A stretch of DNA of 64,000 nucleotides from PHBD01 sp964578535 (GTDB taxonomy: Bacteria > Desulfobacterota > Syntrophia > Syntrophales > PHBD01). Below the pieces are notes generated by a model. The model did no database searches and had not been told where the DNA came from. It saw only the letters and a program-made list of their open reading frames with translations. The stretch lies in assembly GCA_964578535.1 (NCBI GenBank), contig CAZODI010000002.1, positions 88,125 to 152,124 on the forward strand, read 5' to 3'. Positions 48,912 to 57,127 of this stretch are shown here, piece after piece (the first letter of the stretch is position 1; each line of letters starts with the position of its first letter). The translations under genes and the position numbers were made by a program.

Positions 48912-51263
48912 GTGGATTCTGACGTGAACGAGACACCGGATATTCGTGGCGGCCTGGGGGATGCCTTCACCTGGCGTCACGCCCTGCTCGTCTTCCTGGT
49001 CCTGACCGTCGCCCTGCTTGCCGATGTTCTATTCACGGGCGACGACATCGTTCTCTCGGCAAAATACCTGGACCTGTATTCCGGGGAAATGTCGGGGCTG
49101 GAATACCAACTGCGGGAACTGGCCCGGGGAAACCTGCCGCTCTGGAATCCCCATGTGTTCTCGGGGACGCCGAACCTGTCCACGCCGCTTTATCCCTCCA
49201 TTCTGCTCGGCCTGGTGCTCCCGCTGGCCAAGGCCGTCAACGTGCAGATCGCGCTGCATGTCTTCCTGATCGGCTTCTCGATGTATCTCTGGGCGGCCTA
49301 TCGGGGGCTTCATCCCCTGGCATCCCTGGCAAGCGGCATCCTGCTCATGTTTTCCGGTTCTTTCTATCTTCACCTCTTTGCCGGGCACATGGGCAATCTC
49401 TTCGCCATGGCGTGGGTTCCCCTTCTTTTCCTGGCGGTGGACGCCATTCTGGATCGTCCGGCTCCCGCCGCGGTGGCGGGCGGAGCGGTTGTTACGGCCA
49501 TGCAGATCCTCACGTGCCAGTACCAGTATGTCTACTATACGGCCCTGGCTGCATCCCTGTACGTTGCCCTCCATATCCGTTTCGCCCCCGAGGGCAAGAG
49601 GTGGAAGGCCCTGGCCGCCCTGTGCGGAATCCCGGCGGGAGCGGTCGCCCTGAGCGCGTTTCATCTCTTTCCCAGCCTGGCGGCAGGCGCGGAGAGCGTC
49701 CGTTCGGCGGGGATGTCTTTCGAATTCGCAGCGATGTTCAGCCTGCCCCCGGAAAACCTGCTGACGCTGGCGGTCCCGTTTTTTTTCGGCGACATCACCA
49801 CGCTGCCGTACTGGGGCCGCTGCTACCTCTGGGAGATGTGTCTCTTCACCGGCGCCGCCGGGCTGGTGCTGGCGGTATACGGGGCCGTCTGCGGCGGGAA
49901 GGATCAAAAACGGCATGCCCTGCCGCTGGTGCTGATCATGGCCGTCCTGGCCCTCGGGGCGCACACCCCCCTGTTTTCTCTCCTGTACGGGTGGCTGCCC
50001 GGGTTCAGCTCCTTTCGAGGGACCTCGAAATTCGCATTCCAGGCGGTGGTCTTCCTGGCCCTCCTGTCCGGAATCGGCCTGGACGCCCTGATCCGCCGCC
50101 GGGCATTCCCCCGGGCCGGGATCCTTCTGGTGTGCCTGGCGGGCCTTGGCCTCCTGGCCTCCTCTCTCTGGCTGTTCCATGCCTCTTCGAACGGAACGGC
50201 GGAAGGGCTCTGGACGCGTCTGGTCCTGGGAGTCGCCGGAACGGGGGAGTCCTATCTGCCGGCGGCGCTGTACCGGGACCCGGCATTTGTGGCGCAGGCG
50301 GCGGGCTTCGCCGCCCGGAGCGTCCTGGCGGCGGCGATGGTCCTGCTGGTTACGGCCCTCCTGCTCCGGCTCGCCCGGACGAATGTCCGGGCCGTCCATC
50401 TTCTCCTGGTCCTGGTCGTGCTGGAGGGATTCGTCTTTGCCTGGATCAGCCGCCCCGTGTTTCACTACCGGGAGACGCGCATCCCGCAGTTCCGGGAATT
50501 CTATGCATCCAGGACCGGGGATTACCGGGTGCTCAACCGGGTCCTCCCCAACTCGGCCATGTCGACGGGGAGCCGTGACATCTGGGGGTACGGGCCGATG
50601 GTCCTGAAGCGGTATGCCGAGTTCATGGCCGTCACGCAGGGGGTGAACCCCGACCGGGCCTCGACCTACCTGCCCCTGCACACGTACCATCCGCTCTGGG
50701 ATCTCCTGGGGGTCCGCTTCATCCTGCTTCCAGCCGGAGACGGAATGGCCGTCCGGGAGATGGACGCCGGCCTCCCGAGGGTCCGGCTGCTGACGGACTG
50801 GAAGGCGGCGAAGACGCGAAACGAGGCGCTGGCCCTCCTGGCGGAGCCGTCTTTCGATCCCCGGAGGACCGTGATCCTGGAGGAGACCCCCGGTTTTCCG
50901 GCGGGTTCGCCCCCGCCTGCCGGGGATAGTTCCATCCGGGATGACGGAGGCAGCCGCAGGGTGGTCACGGCCCGAACGGACCGGCCGGCAATCCTGCTCA
51001 TCGCGGAAAATTACAGCGCCGGCTGGCGGATCGAGCCGCTGGGAAAACAGACAACGGCATCATACAGGATCATACCGGCCGACCACACGCTGATGGCGGT
51101 TTCCCTGCCTCCGGGCGAGCATGCCTTTGCACTCCGGTACCGGCCGCGAACGTTTCTTGCGGGGGCGTGGATTTCCGTGACGGCGTGGACGGTCCTGGCC
51201 GTATGGAGCGCATGGAAGGGAGTCCTCCGCCGCCGCAGGACCCGGACGGGAAGAGAGACATGA
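48912..51263 (+). CDS. YfhO-like GT-C superfamily membrane protein
   Basis: A 783-aa protein with about 12-14 transmembrane helices and a C-terminal soluble domain (about 600-745). The N-terminal region resembles YfhO: FTGDDIVLSAKYLDLYSGEM, GNLPLWNPHVFSGTPNL, and FRGTSKFAFQAVVFLALLSG in the middle. YfhO proteins of Gram-positives glycosylate teichoic acids using undecaprenyl-linked sugar. The start is GTG 48912 or, with better SD spacing, GTG 48924. Its stop overlaps the third TMTC-like gene (ATGA), placing it inside the glycosyltransferase cluster; it may supply or transfer a second sugar. Confidence 0.82.
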   Translation: MDSDVNETPDIRGGLGDAFTWRHALLVFLVLTVALLADVLFTGDDIVLSAKYLDLYSGEMSGLEYQLRELARGNLPLWNPHVFSGTPNLSTPLYPSILLGLVLPLAKAVNVQIALHVFLIGFSMYLWAAYRGLHPLASLASGILLMFSGSFYLHLFAGHMGNLFAMAWVPLLFLAVDAILDRPAPAAVAGGAVVTAMQILTCQYQYVYYTALAASLYVALHIRFAPEGKRWKALAALCGIPAGAVALSAFHLFPSLAAGAESVRSAGMSFEFAAMFSLPPENLLTLAVPFFFGDITTLPYWGRCYLWEMCLFTGAAGLVLAVYGAVCGGKDQKRHALPLVLIMAVLALGAHTPLFSLLYGWLPGFSSFRGTSKFAFQAVVFLALLSGIGLDALIRRRAFPRAGILLVCLAGLGLLASSLWLFHASSNGTAEGLWTRLVLGVAGTGESYLPAALYRDPAFVAQAAGFAARSVLAAAMVLLVTALLLRLARTNVRAVHLLLVLVVLEGFVFAWISRPVFHYRETRIPQFREFYASRTGDYRVLNRVLPNSAMSTGSRDIWGYGPMVLKRYAEFMAVTQGVNPDRASTYLPLHTYHPLWDLLGVRFILLPAGDGMAVREMDAGLPRVRLLTDWKAAKTRNEALALLAEPSFDPRRTVILEETPGFPAGSPPPAGDSSIRDDGGSRRVVTARTDRPAILLIAENYSAGWRIEPLGKQTTASYRIIPADHTLMAVSLPPGEHAFALRYRPRTFLAGAWISVTAWTVLAVWSAWKGVLRRRRTRTGRET

Positions 51264-52939
51264 GGATTCGGCTTCGGAATGGCGATGGATTCCGGGGTGC
51301 GTGGATGCTTGGCAGGGGAGTCGAGGCCGCCCTGGCGGTGTCGCTGTTCCTCCTGGTCCTGATCGTCTTCGGCCAGACGGGCGGTTTCGGGTTTATCCAT
51401 TTCGACGACAACATTTACGTTACCGCAAATGCCCATGTCCGCTCCGGCCTGACGGGTCCCTCCGTCGCCTGGGCCTTCTCGACCCTCGATGCGGGATTCT
51501 GGCACCCCCTGACCTGGCTTTCCCTGATGCTGGATGTTCATCTGTATGGAGACTGGGCGGGCGGATACCACTGGACGAACGTCCTGTTCCATGGACTGTC
51601 CACGGTGATTCTGTTCCTGGCGTTGTGCCGCATGACCGGCGCCCCGTGGCGGAGCGCTTTCGTGGCGGGCCTGTTCGCCGTGCACCCGCTCCACGTCGAG
51701 TCCGTGGCCTGGGTGGCCGAGCGGAAGGACGTCCTCTGCGGCTTTTTCTGGATGACCGCCCTGGCGGTCTATGCCTGGTACGCGCTCCGTCCCGGTCCCT
51801 GGCGGTACGGACTCCTTCTGGTCGTATTCCTTCTCGGGCTGATGGCCAAGCCGATGATCGTGACGCTGCCGTTCGTCCTCCTGCTCCTCGATGCCTGGCC
51901 GCTCCGCCGCGATGAGGCCACCCTGGGGATCGTGGGCAGAAGGGCATTCAGCAGGGCCTCCTGGACAGGACTGGTTCTGGAAAAGGTCCCGCTCTTGGCA
52001 ATCTCCGCCGGATTTTCCATCCTGGCCTACCGGGCCGAATTTCAGGCGGGGGCTCTCGGCCCCGACGCCGTCTATCCCCTGGCGGACCGGATCGCCAATG
52101 CCCTGGTCTCCTATACCGCCTATCTCCGGCACCTCTTCTGGCCGGCGGGCCTGGCCCCCTTCTACCCGCATCCGGGCCAATGGCCGGCCGGGCAGGTCCT
52201 CCTCTCAGGGATTGTCCTGGCGGCGGTCAGCATCGTTGTCTTTGCCATGGCGAGGCGCCGTCCCTGGCTGGGCGTCGGCTGGCTCTGGTACTTGGGAACC
52301 CTGGTGCCCGTGAGCGGGATCGTCCAGATCGGGAGCATCGCCATGGCGGACCGGTTCATGTACATTCCCCTGATCGGCCCGGCCATCATGCTGGCCTGGG
52401 GGGCTTCGGGCGGGTCCGGACGGCCCGGCGCAGGCCGGAGGATCGCCGTTCCGGCCGGGATTCTCATCCTGGCCGCCTGTACCCTGCTTTCCTGGCACCA
52501 GGCCTCCCACTGGAAAAGCACGGAGACGCTCTTCCGGCACACCCTGGAGGTGACCGAGCGAAACTACAAGGCCCACCACGCCCTGGGGCTGGCCCTTCAC
52601 GAGCGGGGCCTCTCCATCGATGCAATCCGCCATCTGGAGGCCTCCCTGGCACTGCGGGAAGATGCCCGGGCCAGAAACGACCTCGGTGTTGCACTGATGG
52701 GGGCGGGGCGTCTCAAGGATGCGGAGGTGCAGTTTCGGAAGGTGGTTGTCCTTCGGCCCGCTGTGGCGAAATACTGGAACAACTTAGGTGCCGCCGTGGC
52801 CTCGCAGGGCCGCCCGTCCGAGGCGGTTCCCCTGTTCCAGGAGGCATTGCGGCTTCAGCCGGATTACCGGGAAGCCCGGCGAAACCTGGAGCAGGCCCTG
52901 GTCGTGCCGCCGGGAGTCTCCCCCTCGATCCGCCGGTAA
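51260..52939 (+). CDS. TMTC-like GT-C membrane protein with C-terminal TPRs (paralogue 3)
   Basis: A 559-aa third copy. HFDDNIYVTANAHV, DAGFWHPLTWLSLMLDVHLY, HPLHVESVAWVAERKDVLC and LMAKPMIVTLP align with the other two, and IAMADRFMYIPLIGP precedes the TPRs. Its TPR part is shorter, about three repeats (AHHALGLALHERGLS, ARNDLGVALMGAGR, YWNNLGAAVASQGR). ATG 51260 overlaps the YfhO-like stop with GGGAAGAG upstream; an open frame further upstream is not needed. It ends 78 bp before a converging family 9 glycosyltransferase. Confidence 0.83.
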   Translation: MRIRLRNGDGFRGAWMLGRGVEAALAVSLFLLVLIVFGQTGGFGFIHFDDNIYVTANAHVRSGLTGPSVAWAFSTLDAGFWHPLTWLSLMLDVHLYGDWAGGYHWTNVLFHGLSTVILFLALCRMTGAPWRSAFVAGLFAVHPLHVESVAWVAERKDVLCGFFWMTALAVYAWYALRPGPWRYGLLLVVFLLGLMAKPMIVTLPFVLLLLDAWPLRRDEATLGIVGRRAFSRASWTGLVLEKVPLLAISAGFSILAYRAEFQAGALGPDAVYPLADRIANALVSYTAYLRHLFWPAGLAPFYPHPGQWPAGQVLLSGIVLAAVSIVVFAMARRRPWLGVGWLWYLGTLVPVSGIVQIGSIAMADRFMYIPLIGPAIMLAWGASGGSGRPGAGRRIAVPAGILILAACTLLSWHQASHWKSTETLFRHTLEVTERNYKAHHALGLALHERGLSIDAIRHLEASLALREDARARNDLGVALMGAGRLKDAEVQFRKVVVLRPAVAKYWNNLGAAVASQGRPSEAVPLFQEALRLQPDYREARRNLEQALVVPPGVSPSIRR

Positions 52940-53017
52940 TCACCCTTATTGCTTCTGCACGGAAATGAAGAGACAGGGAAGTATTCCGCTCCTTCAGGAA
53001 GCGGTTCCAGACGCGCT

Positions 53018-54241
53018 CTACCTCTGTTCAAGGCAGTCGAGGACCGTCCGGAGGACCTCCTCCACCGTGATGACCTGCATGCACCGGCCGTCAAGGCAGG
53101 GTGAAAAGCGGTGGTTGAAGGCGTTCACGCAGGGGCTGCAGGCGAGCTTCGCGTAGATCGTATGGGGCCGCCCTCCGATGGCGCCGAAGAGACGGGGTGT
53201 TTCCGGTCCGAAGAGGACCACGTTGTCGATGTCCGTCATGGATGCGAAATGGCCGGGACCGCTGTCGTTGGTCACCAGGACGTCGGCGAGCGTATACAGG
53301 ACCAGGAGTTCCCGTAGCGTCGTCTTTCCGGCCAGCGATACGGCCCGGCTCGATCCGATCCGGGAGCACAGATTCTCCGCCGCCGCCGCCTCCGAAGGGG
53401 CACCGGTTATGATCAGCCTCGCATCCGGTCTTGCCTCCAGGATTTTCCACCCGAGGTCGAAAAAGTTTTCCAGGGACCATTTCCGCAGGGGAAGAAGATC
53501 GCCGGCGTTGGGATTCAGGAGAACGAGAGGGCCTTTCTCCGCCGTTTGCGGCATTTCCGAGAGGCGCTTCTTCAGGCGTTCGGTCTCCTCCCCGGTCGGC
53601 TGGAAACGGGGAGCCGTGACCGCCAATTCCCCTTCCGGAACCTTGGACAGCGGGACTTCTCCCGGCTCCCTCGCCAGCGCGTCCACCAGGAGAAGATAGG
53701 CCTTTGCCGTGTGAAGGTAGGGATTGTACTGCACCCGGTGGGTCATCAGGTCACCCCGGTAGGGGGCCTCACTGGTGAAGCGGTGGAGGCCCACCCGCCG
53801 TTCCGCTCCTGTCAGGTATGAAATGATGGCCGAGGCGCGGGCAAAGAACTCGAGATCTACCGTCGCGTCGATCCCCAGCCTCCGGATCCGGATCAGGGCG
53901 GCCAGGATATCCCGCGTGAAGGTCGGGAAGTCCCTGTTCCGGATGATCAGCACGTTCTCCTCCGGCAGGAGGTCCAGGATAAACAGGATCTCCCGGTTCT
54001 CCTCGAAGACCATGAAATACGTGTTTTCCCGGCCGACCTGATCGATGGCCCGCCGGATGGCGCTGTAGGCCAGGACCGTCGCCCCCTGTTCGATGAGCTT
54101 GATGAAGAGGATTTTCCTGACGGGCGGAGGAGAGGCGGCGCGTTGCTTGAATGCGTCCGTCAGGCGCCGCAGCGCTGTGAGGAAAAAACAGATTCCCTTT
54201 CCCGTCCAAACGTCAATAATCCGTATCGTTTCCGCTTTCAA
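53018..54241 (-). CDS. Family 9 (heptosyltransferase-like) glycosyltransferase
   Basis: About 407 aa. The C-terminal nucleotide-sugar domain has LLNPNAGDLLPLRKWSLENF and TNDSGPGHFASMTDIDNVVLFGPETP, typical of GT9 LPS heptosyltransferases. The N-half has ILFIKLIEQGATVLAYSAIR in place of the usual lysine/phosphate-binding opening. A Cys-rich tail (ACSPCVNAF, SPCLDGRCM) resembles those of related GT9 proteins. TTG 54241, 7 bp after GGAG, seems the best start; ATG 54310 or 54334 would add residues without family character. It probably adds sugars to LPS core or another glycolipid. Confidence 0.82.
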   Translation of the reverse strand: MKAETIRIIDVWTGKGICFFLTALRRLTDAFKQRAASPPPVRKILFIKLIEQGATVLAYSAIRRAIDQVGRENTYFMVFEENREILFILDLLPEENVLIIRNRDFPTFTRDILAALIRIRRLGIDATVDLEFFARASAIISYLTGAERRVGLHRFTSEAPYRGDLMTHRVQYNPYLHTAKAYLLLVDALAREPGEVPLSKVPEGELAVTAPRFQPTGEETERLKKRLSEMPQTAEKGPLVLLNPNAGDLLPLRKWSLENFFDLGWKILEARPDARLIITGAPSEAAAAENLCSRIGSSRAVSLAGKTTLRELLVLYTLADVLVTNDSGPGHFASMTDIDNVVLFGPETPRLFGAIGGRPHTIYAKLACSPCVNAFNHRFSPCLDGRCMQVITVEEVLRTVLDCLEQR

Positions 54242-54350
54242 AGGGTCACTCCTGCACCGCGCCGGGGATGAGGCAACGTTGACAGCCCGAGGGCGGCTTG
54301 CGCCTTTCATAAGGGAATCCTTGAGGAAAAGCAATCGCGAACATTTTCGC

Positions 54351-54379
54351 TTGACAGCACCGGATCAATCGGGTAGACG
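54351..54379 (+). promoter_or_regulatory. Sigma-70 promoter of the beta-oxidation operon regulator
   Basis: TTGACA (54351-54356), 17-bp spacer, TAGACG (54374-54379). It points to the TetR gene; the operator lies 8 bp beyond the -10. Confidence 0.5.
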
Positions 54380-54387
54380 GTTCACGA

Positions 54388-54404
54388 ACTGACCATCGGT
54401 CAGT
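54388..54404. promoter_or_regulatory. Probable TetR-family operator
   Basis: ACTGACC-ATC-GGTCAGT is a perfect 7-bp inverted repeat around 3 bp. It covers the expected transcription start, ideal for repression of the regulator and any read-through into the fad genes. Similar GACC/GGTC dyads are bound by fatty-acid-responsive TetR proteins. Confidence 0.65.
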
Positions 54405-54459
54405 AAATGACCGTTATTCACACGAAATACCTGCGGTCATTCATCTCCGGGGAAACAGC

Positions 54460-55146
54460 GTGGGGCTCGAAGAGCGGAGAAGGCGGGAGAAGGAAAACCG
54501 GAGGGCGGCCATCCTCAAGGCAGCCCGGAAGCTCTTTTTTGAAAAAGGTTTCAAGCCGGTAACGGTTGAGAGCATCGCCCACAAGGCCGAGCTCAGCAAA
54601 GGTTCCATCTACCTCTACTTCAACAGCAAGGAGGAGATTTACACACAGATCCTCCTGAGCGACATCGACAAGTTCCACAAGGGAATCGCCAATCTGTTCC
54701 GCACCGGAGTAACGGCGTCCGATCTTCTCGTCGAACTGGCCCGAATTTACATCAATTTTTTCCTGGGCGACAAGGAGCTGTTCCGGATTCTCATGACCTT
54801 CATGCTTCACACGGAGCACATGAACCTTCCGGAAGAGCTGAACCGCCACATCGTCAAAACCACCAACAAGACTGTCAGCATCATTGAGAAAATCTTCCAG
54901 TACGGGGTGGAACGGGGGGAGTTCCCGTCAACGATGAACCTCCGCCTGAACCGCGACGTCATATGGGGTCTTCTCAATGGAATCATCTCCCTGCATATCT
55001 TCACGGGGCAGGAGGCTCGCAGAGAGGAGCGCATCCGAACCACCGTCGAAGAGGGGATCCGCGAAGTCATTCGCGGTCTGTCCGCCCGGGAGGCAACGAC
55101 GGAAAGTCCGGTGATGACGGCTGCAGGCGGAAGAGCGGACCGGTAG
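54460..55146 (+). CDS. TetR-family regulator of the beta-oxidation operon
   Basis: A 228-aa repressor-type protein. The DNA-binding domain (about 14-66) reads ILKAARKLFFEKGFKPVTVE and then LSKGSIYLYFNSKEEIY, with the Tyr-Leu-Tyr-Phe anchor typical of TetR. The C-terminal domain is all helical with a hydrophobic ligand pocket; acyl-CoA or a free acid is the likely ligand by context. It starts at GTG 54460. A perfect dyad at 54388-54404 fits autorepression. The acyl-CoA dehydrogenase gene starts 88 bp downstream on the same strand. Confidence 0.92.
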   Translation: MGLEERRRREKENRRAAILKAARKLFFEKGFKPVTVESIAHKAELSKGSIYLYFNSKEEIYTQILLSDIDKFHKGIANLFRTGVTASDLLVELARIYINFFLGDKELFRILMTFMLHTEHMNLPEELNRHIVKTTNKTVSIIEKIFQYGVERGEFPSTMNLRLNRDVIWGLLNGIISLHIFTGQEARREERIRTTVEEGIREVIRGLSAREATTESPVMTAAGGRADR

Positions 55147-55234
55147 AATCGGCGTTTCACCCCTGAAACAAGCATGGGGCGGAAACGTCGTCAGTCATTG
55201 GTAAACGTAACGGACATTTGGGAAGGAGGTTGTT

Positions 55235-57091
55235 ATGAGCAAGCTGGTAAACGGGAGAGATCAGCAGTTTGTCCTTTTTGAACAGCTCGGGATTGAAAAG
55301 CTGTTCGCCACCGAGAAGTTTTCTGCTTTCTCCAAGGAAGACATCCTGATGATGCTCAATGAGGCGGAGAAACTCTGCGCCAACGTCATCGAGCCCACTT
55401 ACAAGGAAGGGGATAACGAGGGCTGCACCTTCAAGGACGGCAAGGTCTTCGTTCCGAAATGCTTTCACGATGCATACAAGAAATACTGCGAAGGCGGATG
55501 GCTCGCCATGATTCGCGACCCCGAGGTCGGCGGGCAGGGAGTGCCTCACGTGATTGGCAACGCCTGCTCCGAGCTCATCTCGGCGTCCAACTTCGCCTTC
55601 TGGATGTATCCCGGCCTGACCAACGGCGCCGCCGCCCTGATCCAGACCTTCGGGACGGAGGAGCAGAAGAACAAGTACATGTTCAAGATGTATGAAGGCA
55701 AGTGGGGCGGCACCATGTGTCTCACCGAGCCCGGCGCAGGCAGCGACGTCGGCGCCCTGAAGACGAGCGCCAAGCGCCTTCCCGACGGCAAGTACCTCAT
55801 CACCGGGACGAAGTGCTTCATCTCCTGCGGCGATCACGACCTGACCGATAACATCGTCCATCCCGTCCTGGCGCGCATCGAAGGGGATCCCCCAGGGACG
55901 GCGGGCATCTCCATCTTCATCGTGCCCAAGTACCGGGTGAACGACGACGGCTCCCTGGGTGAATTCAACGACGTCAAAACGGGAAACATCGAGCACAAGA
56001 TGGGCATCAAGGGCAGTGCCACCTGTACGCTGAACTTCGGTGAGGACGGAAAGTGCATCGGCGAGCTCCTCGGCAAGGAGCGCGAGGGAATGCGGGTCAT
56101 GTTCCAGATGATGAACGAGGCCCGGATGGAAGTTGGCATGCAGTCCCTGGGGCACGCCACGGCGGCCTTCGAGCAGGCCCTGGCCTACACCCGCGAGCGC
56201 ATCCAGATGACCCCCGTCTGGGAGATGAAGAATCCCGACGCCAAGGCCGTTCCCATCATCAAGCACCCCGACATCCGCCGGGACCTGATGTGGATGAAAT
56301 CCTACGTGGAAGGGCTCCGGGCCCTGAACCTCTACGCATCCTTCTGCCTGGACATGTCCCATGTGACGCAGGGTGCTGAGTCCAAGAAGTGGTTCGGCAT
56401 GCTGGAGCTCCTGACCCCGATCTGCAAGGCCTTCTCCTCCGACATCGCGCTGATGGTCTGCTCCAAGGCCGTCGATGCCTTCGGCGGATACGGCTACTGC
56501 AGTGAATACCCCGTGGAGCAGTACATGCGGGACGTCAAGATCGCCGCCATCTACGAGGGAACCAACGGCATCCAGGCCCTCGACCTGGTGGGACGCAAGC
56601 TGGGCGCCAACAAGGGCGCGAACGTGATGAACCTGGCCGGCGAGATCATGGCGACCATCGGCAAGGCAAAGGCTTCCAAGGAGCTGGGCAAATACGCCGG
56701 CAAGCTGGAAATAGCGGGGAACGCCCTGATCGACCTGACCATGGCCTTCGCCGGCTACGGCAAGAGCTCGAGCTTCCTGCTGCCCGTCCTGAACGCCTCC
56801 ACCTACCTGGAAATCTTCGGGGACGTGGTCCTGGGCTGGCTGCTCACCCAGGGTGCGTTGATCGCGGAAGAGAAACTGACCGCTCTGTACGAGGCGAACG
56901 GCGCCGACACCGTTGGGAAGCAGCGCGCGCTGGTGCACACGAATCCCGATGTGGCCTTCTACCAGGGAAAGATCATGTCGGCGAAGTTCTTCGCCGTGGA
57001 GATGCTCTCGACGGTCAAGGCACGCTGCGATCTCATCAAGGAAGGGGAGAAGGTTCCCATCGAGATCGCCGACGAGTGCTTCTCGGCATAA
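55235..57091 (+). CDS. fadE: Acyl-CoA dehydrogenase (long form with C-terminal extension)
   Basis: A 618-aa FAD-dependent acyl-CoA dehydrogenase, first step of beta-oxidation. MCLTEPGAGSDVG and WGG/T motifs bind FAD and substrate, and the catalytic base is Glu 441 in AIYEGTNGIQALDLVG. The C-terminal 130 residues form the extra domain typical of the roughly 600-residue group (FadE5/DmdC-like). AAGGAGG lies 7 bp before ATG. Electrons should pass to ETF, which is not encoded nearby. First enzyme gene of fadE-fadN-fadA, in the same order of functions as found in some Gram-positive fad operons. Confidence 0.94.
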   Translation: MSKLVNGRDQQFVLFEQLGIEKLFATEKFSAFSKEDILMMLNEAEKLCANVIEPTYKEGDNEGCTFKDGKVFVPKCFHDAYKKYCEGGWLAMIRDPEVGGQGVPHVIGNACSELISASNFAFWMYPGLTNGAAALIQTFGTEEQKNKYMFKMYEGKWGGTMCLTEPGAGSDVGALKTSAKRLPDGKYLITGTKCFISCGDHDLTDNIVHPVLARIEGDPPGTAGISIFIVPKYRVNDDGSLGEFNDVKTGNIEHKMGIKGSATCTLNFGEDGKCIGELLGKEREGMRVMFQMMNEARMEVGMQSLGHATAAFEQALAYTRERIQMTPVWEMKNPDAKAVPIIKHPDIRRDLMWMKSYVEGLRALNLYASFCLDMSHVTQGAESKKWFGMLELLTPICKAFSSDIALMVCSKAVDAFGGYGYCSEYPVEQYMRDVKIAAIYEGTNGIQALDLVGRKLGANKGANVMNLAGEIMATIGKAKASKELGKYAGKLEIAGNALIDLTMAFAGYGKSSSFLLPVLNASTYLEIFGDVVLGWLLTQGALIAEEKLTALYEANGADTVGKQRALVHTNPDVAFYQGKIMSAKFFAVEMLSTVKARCDLIKEGEKVPIEIADECFSA

Positions 57092-57127
57092 CGTTCCGCT
57101 CTACCGATTTTCACAAGGAGGAAAGAC

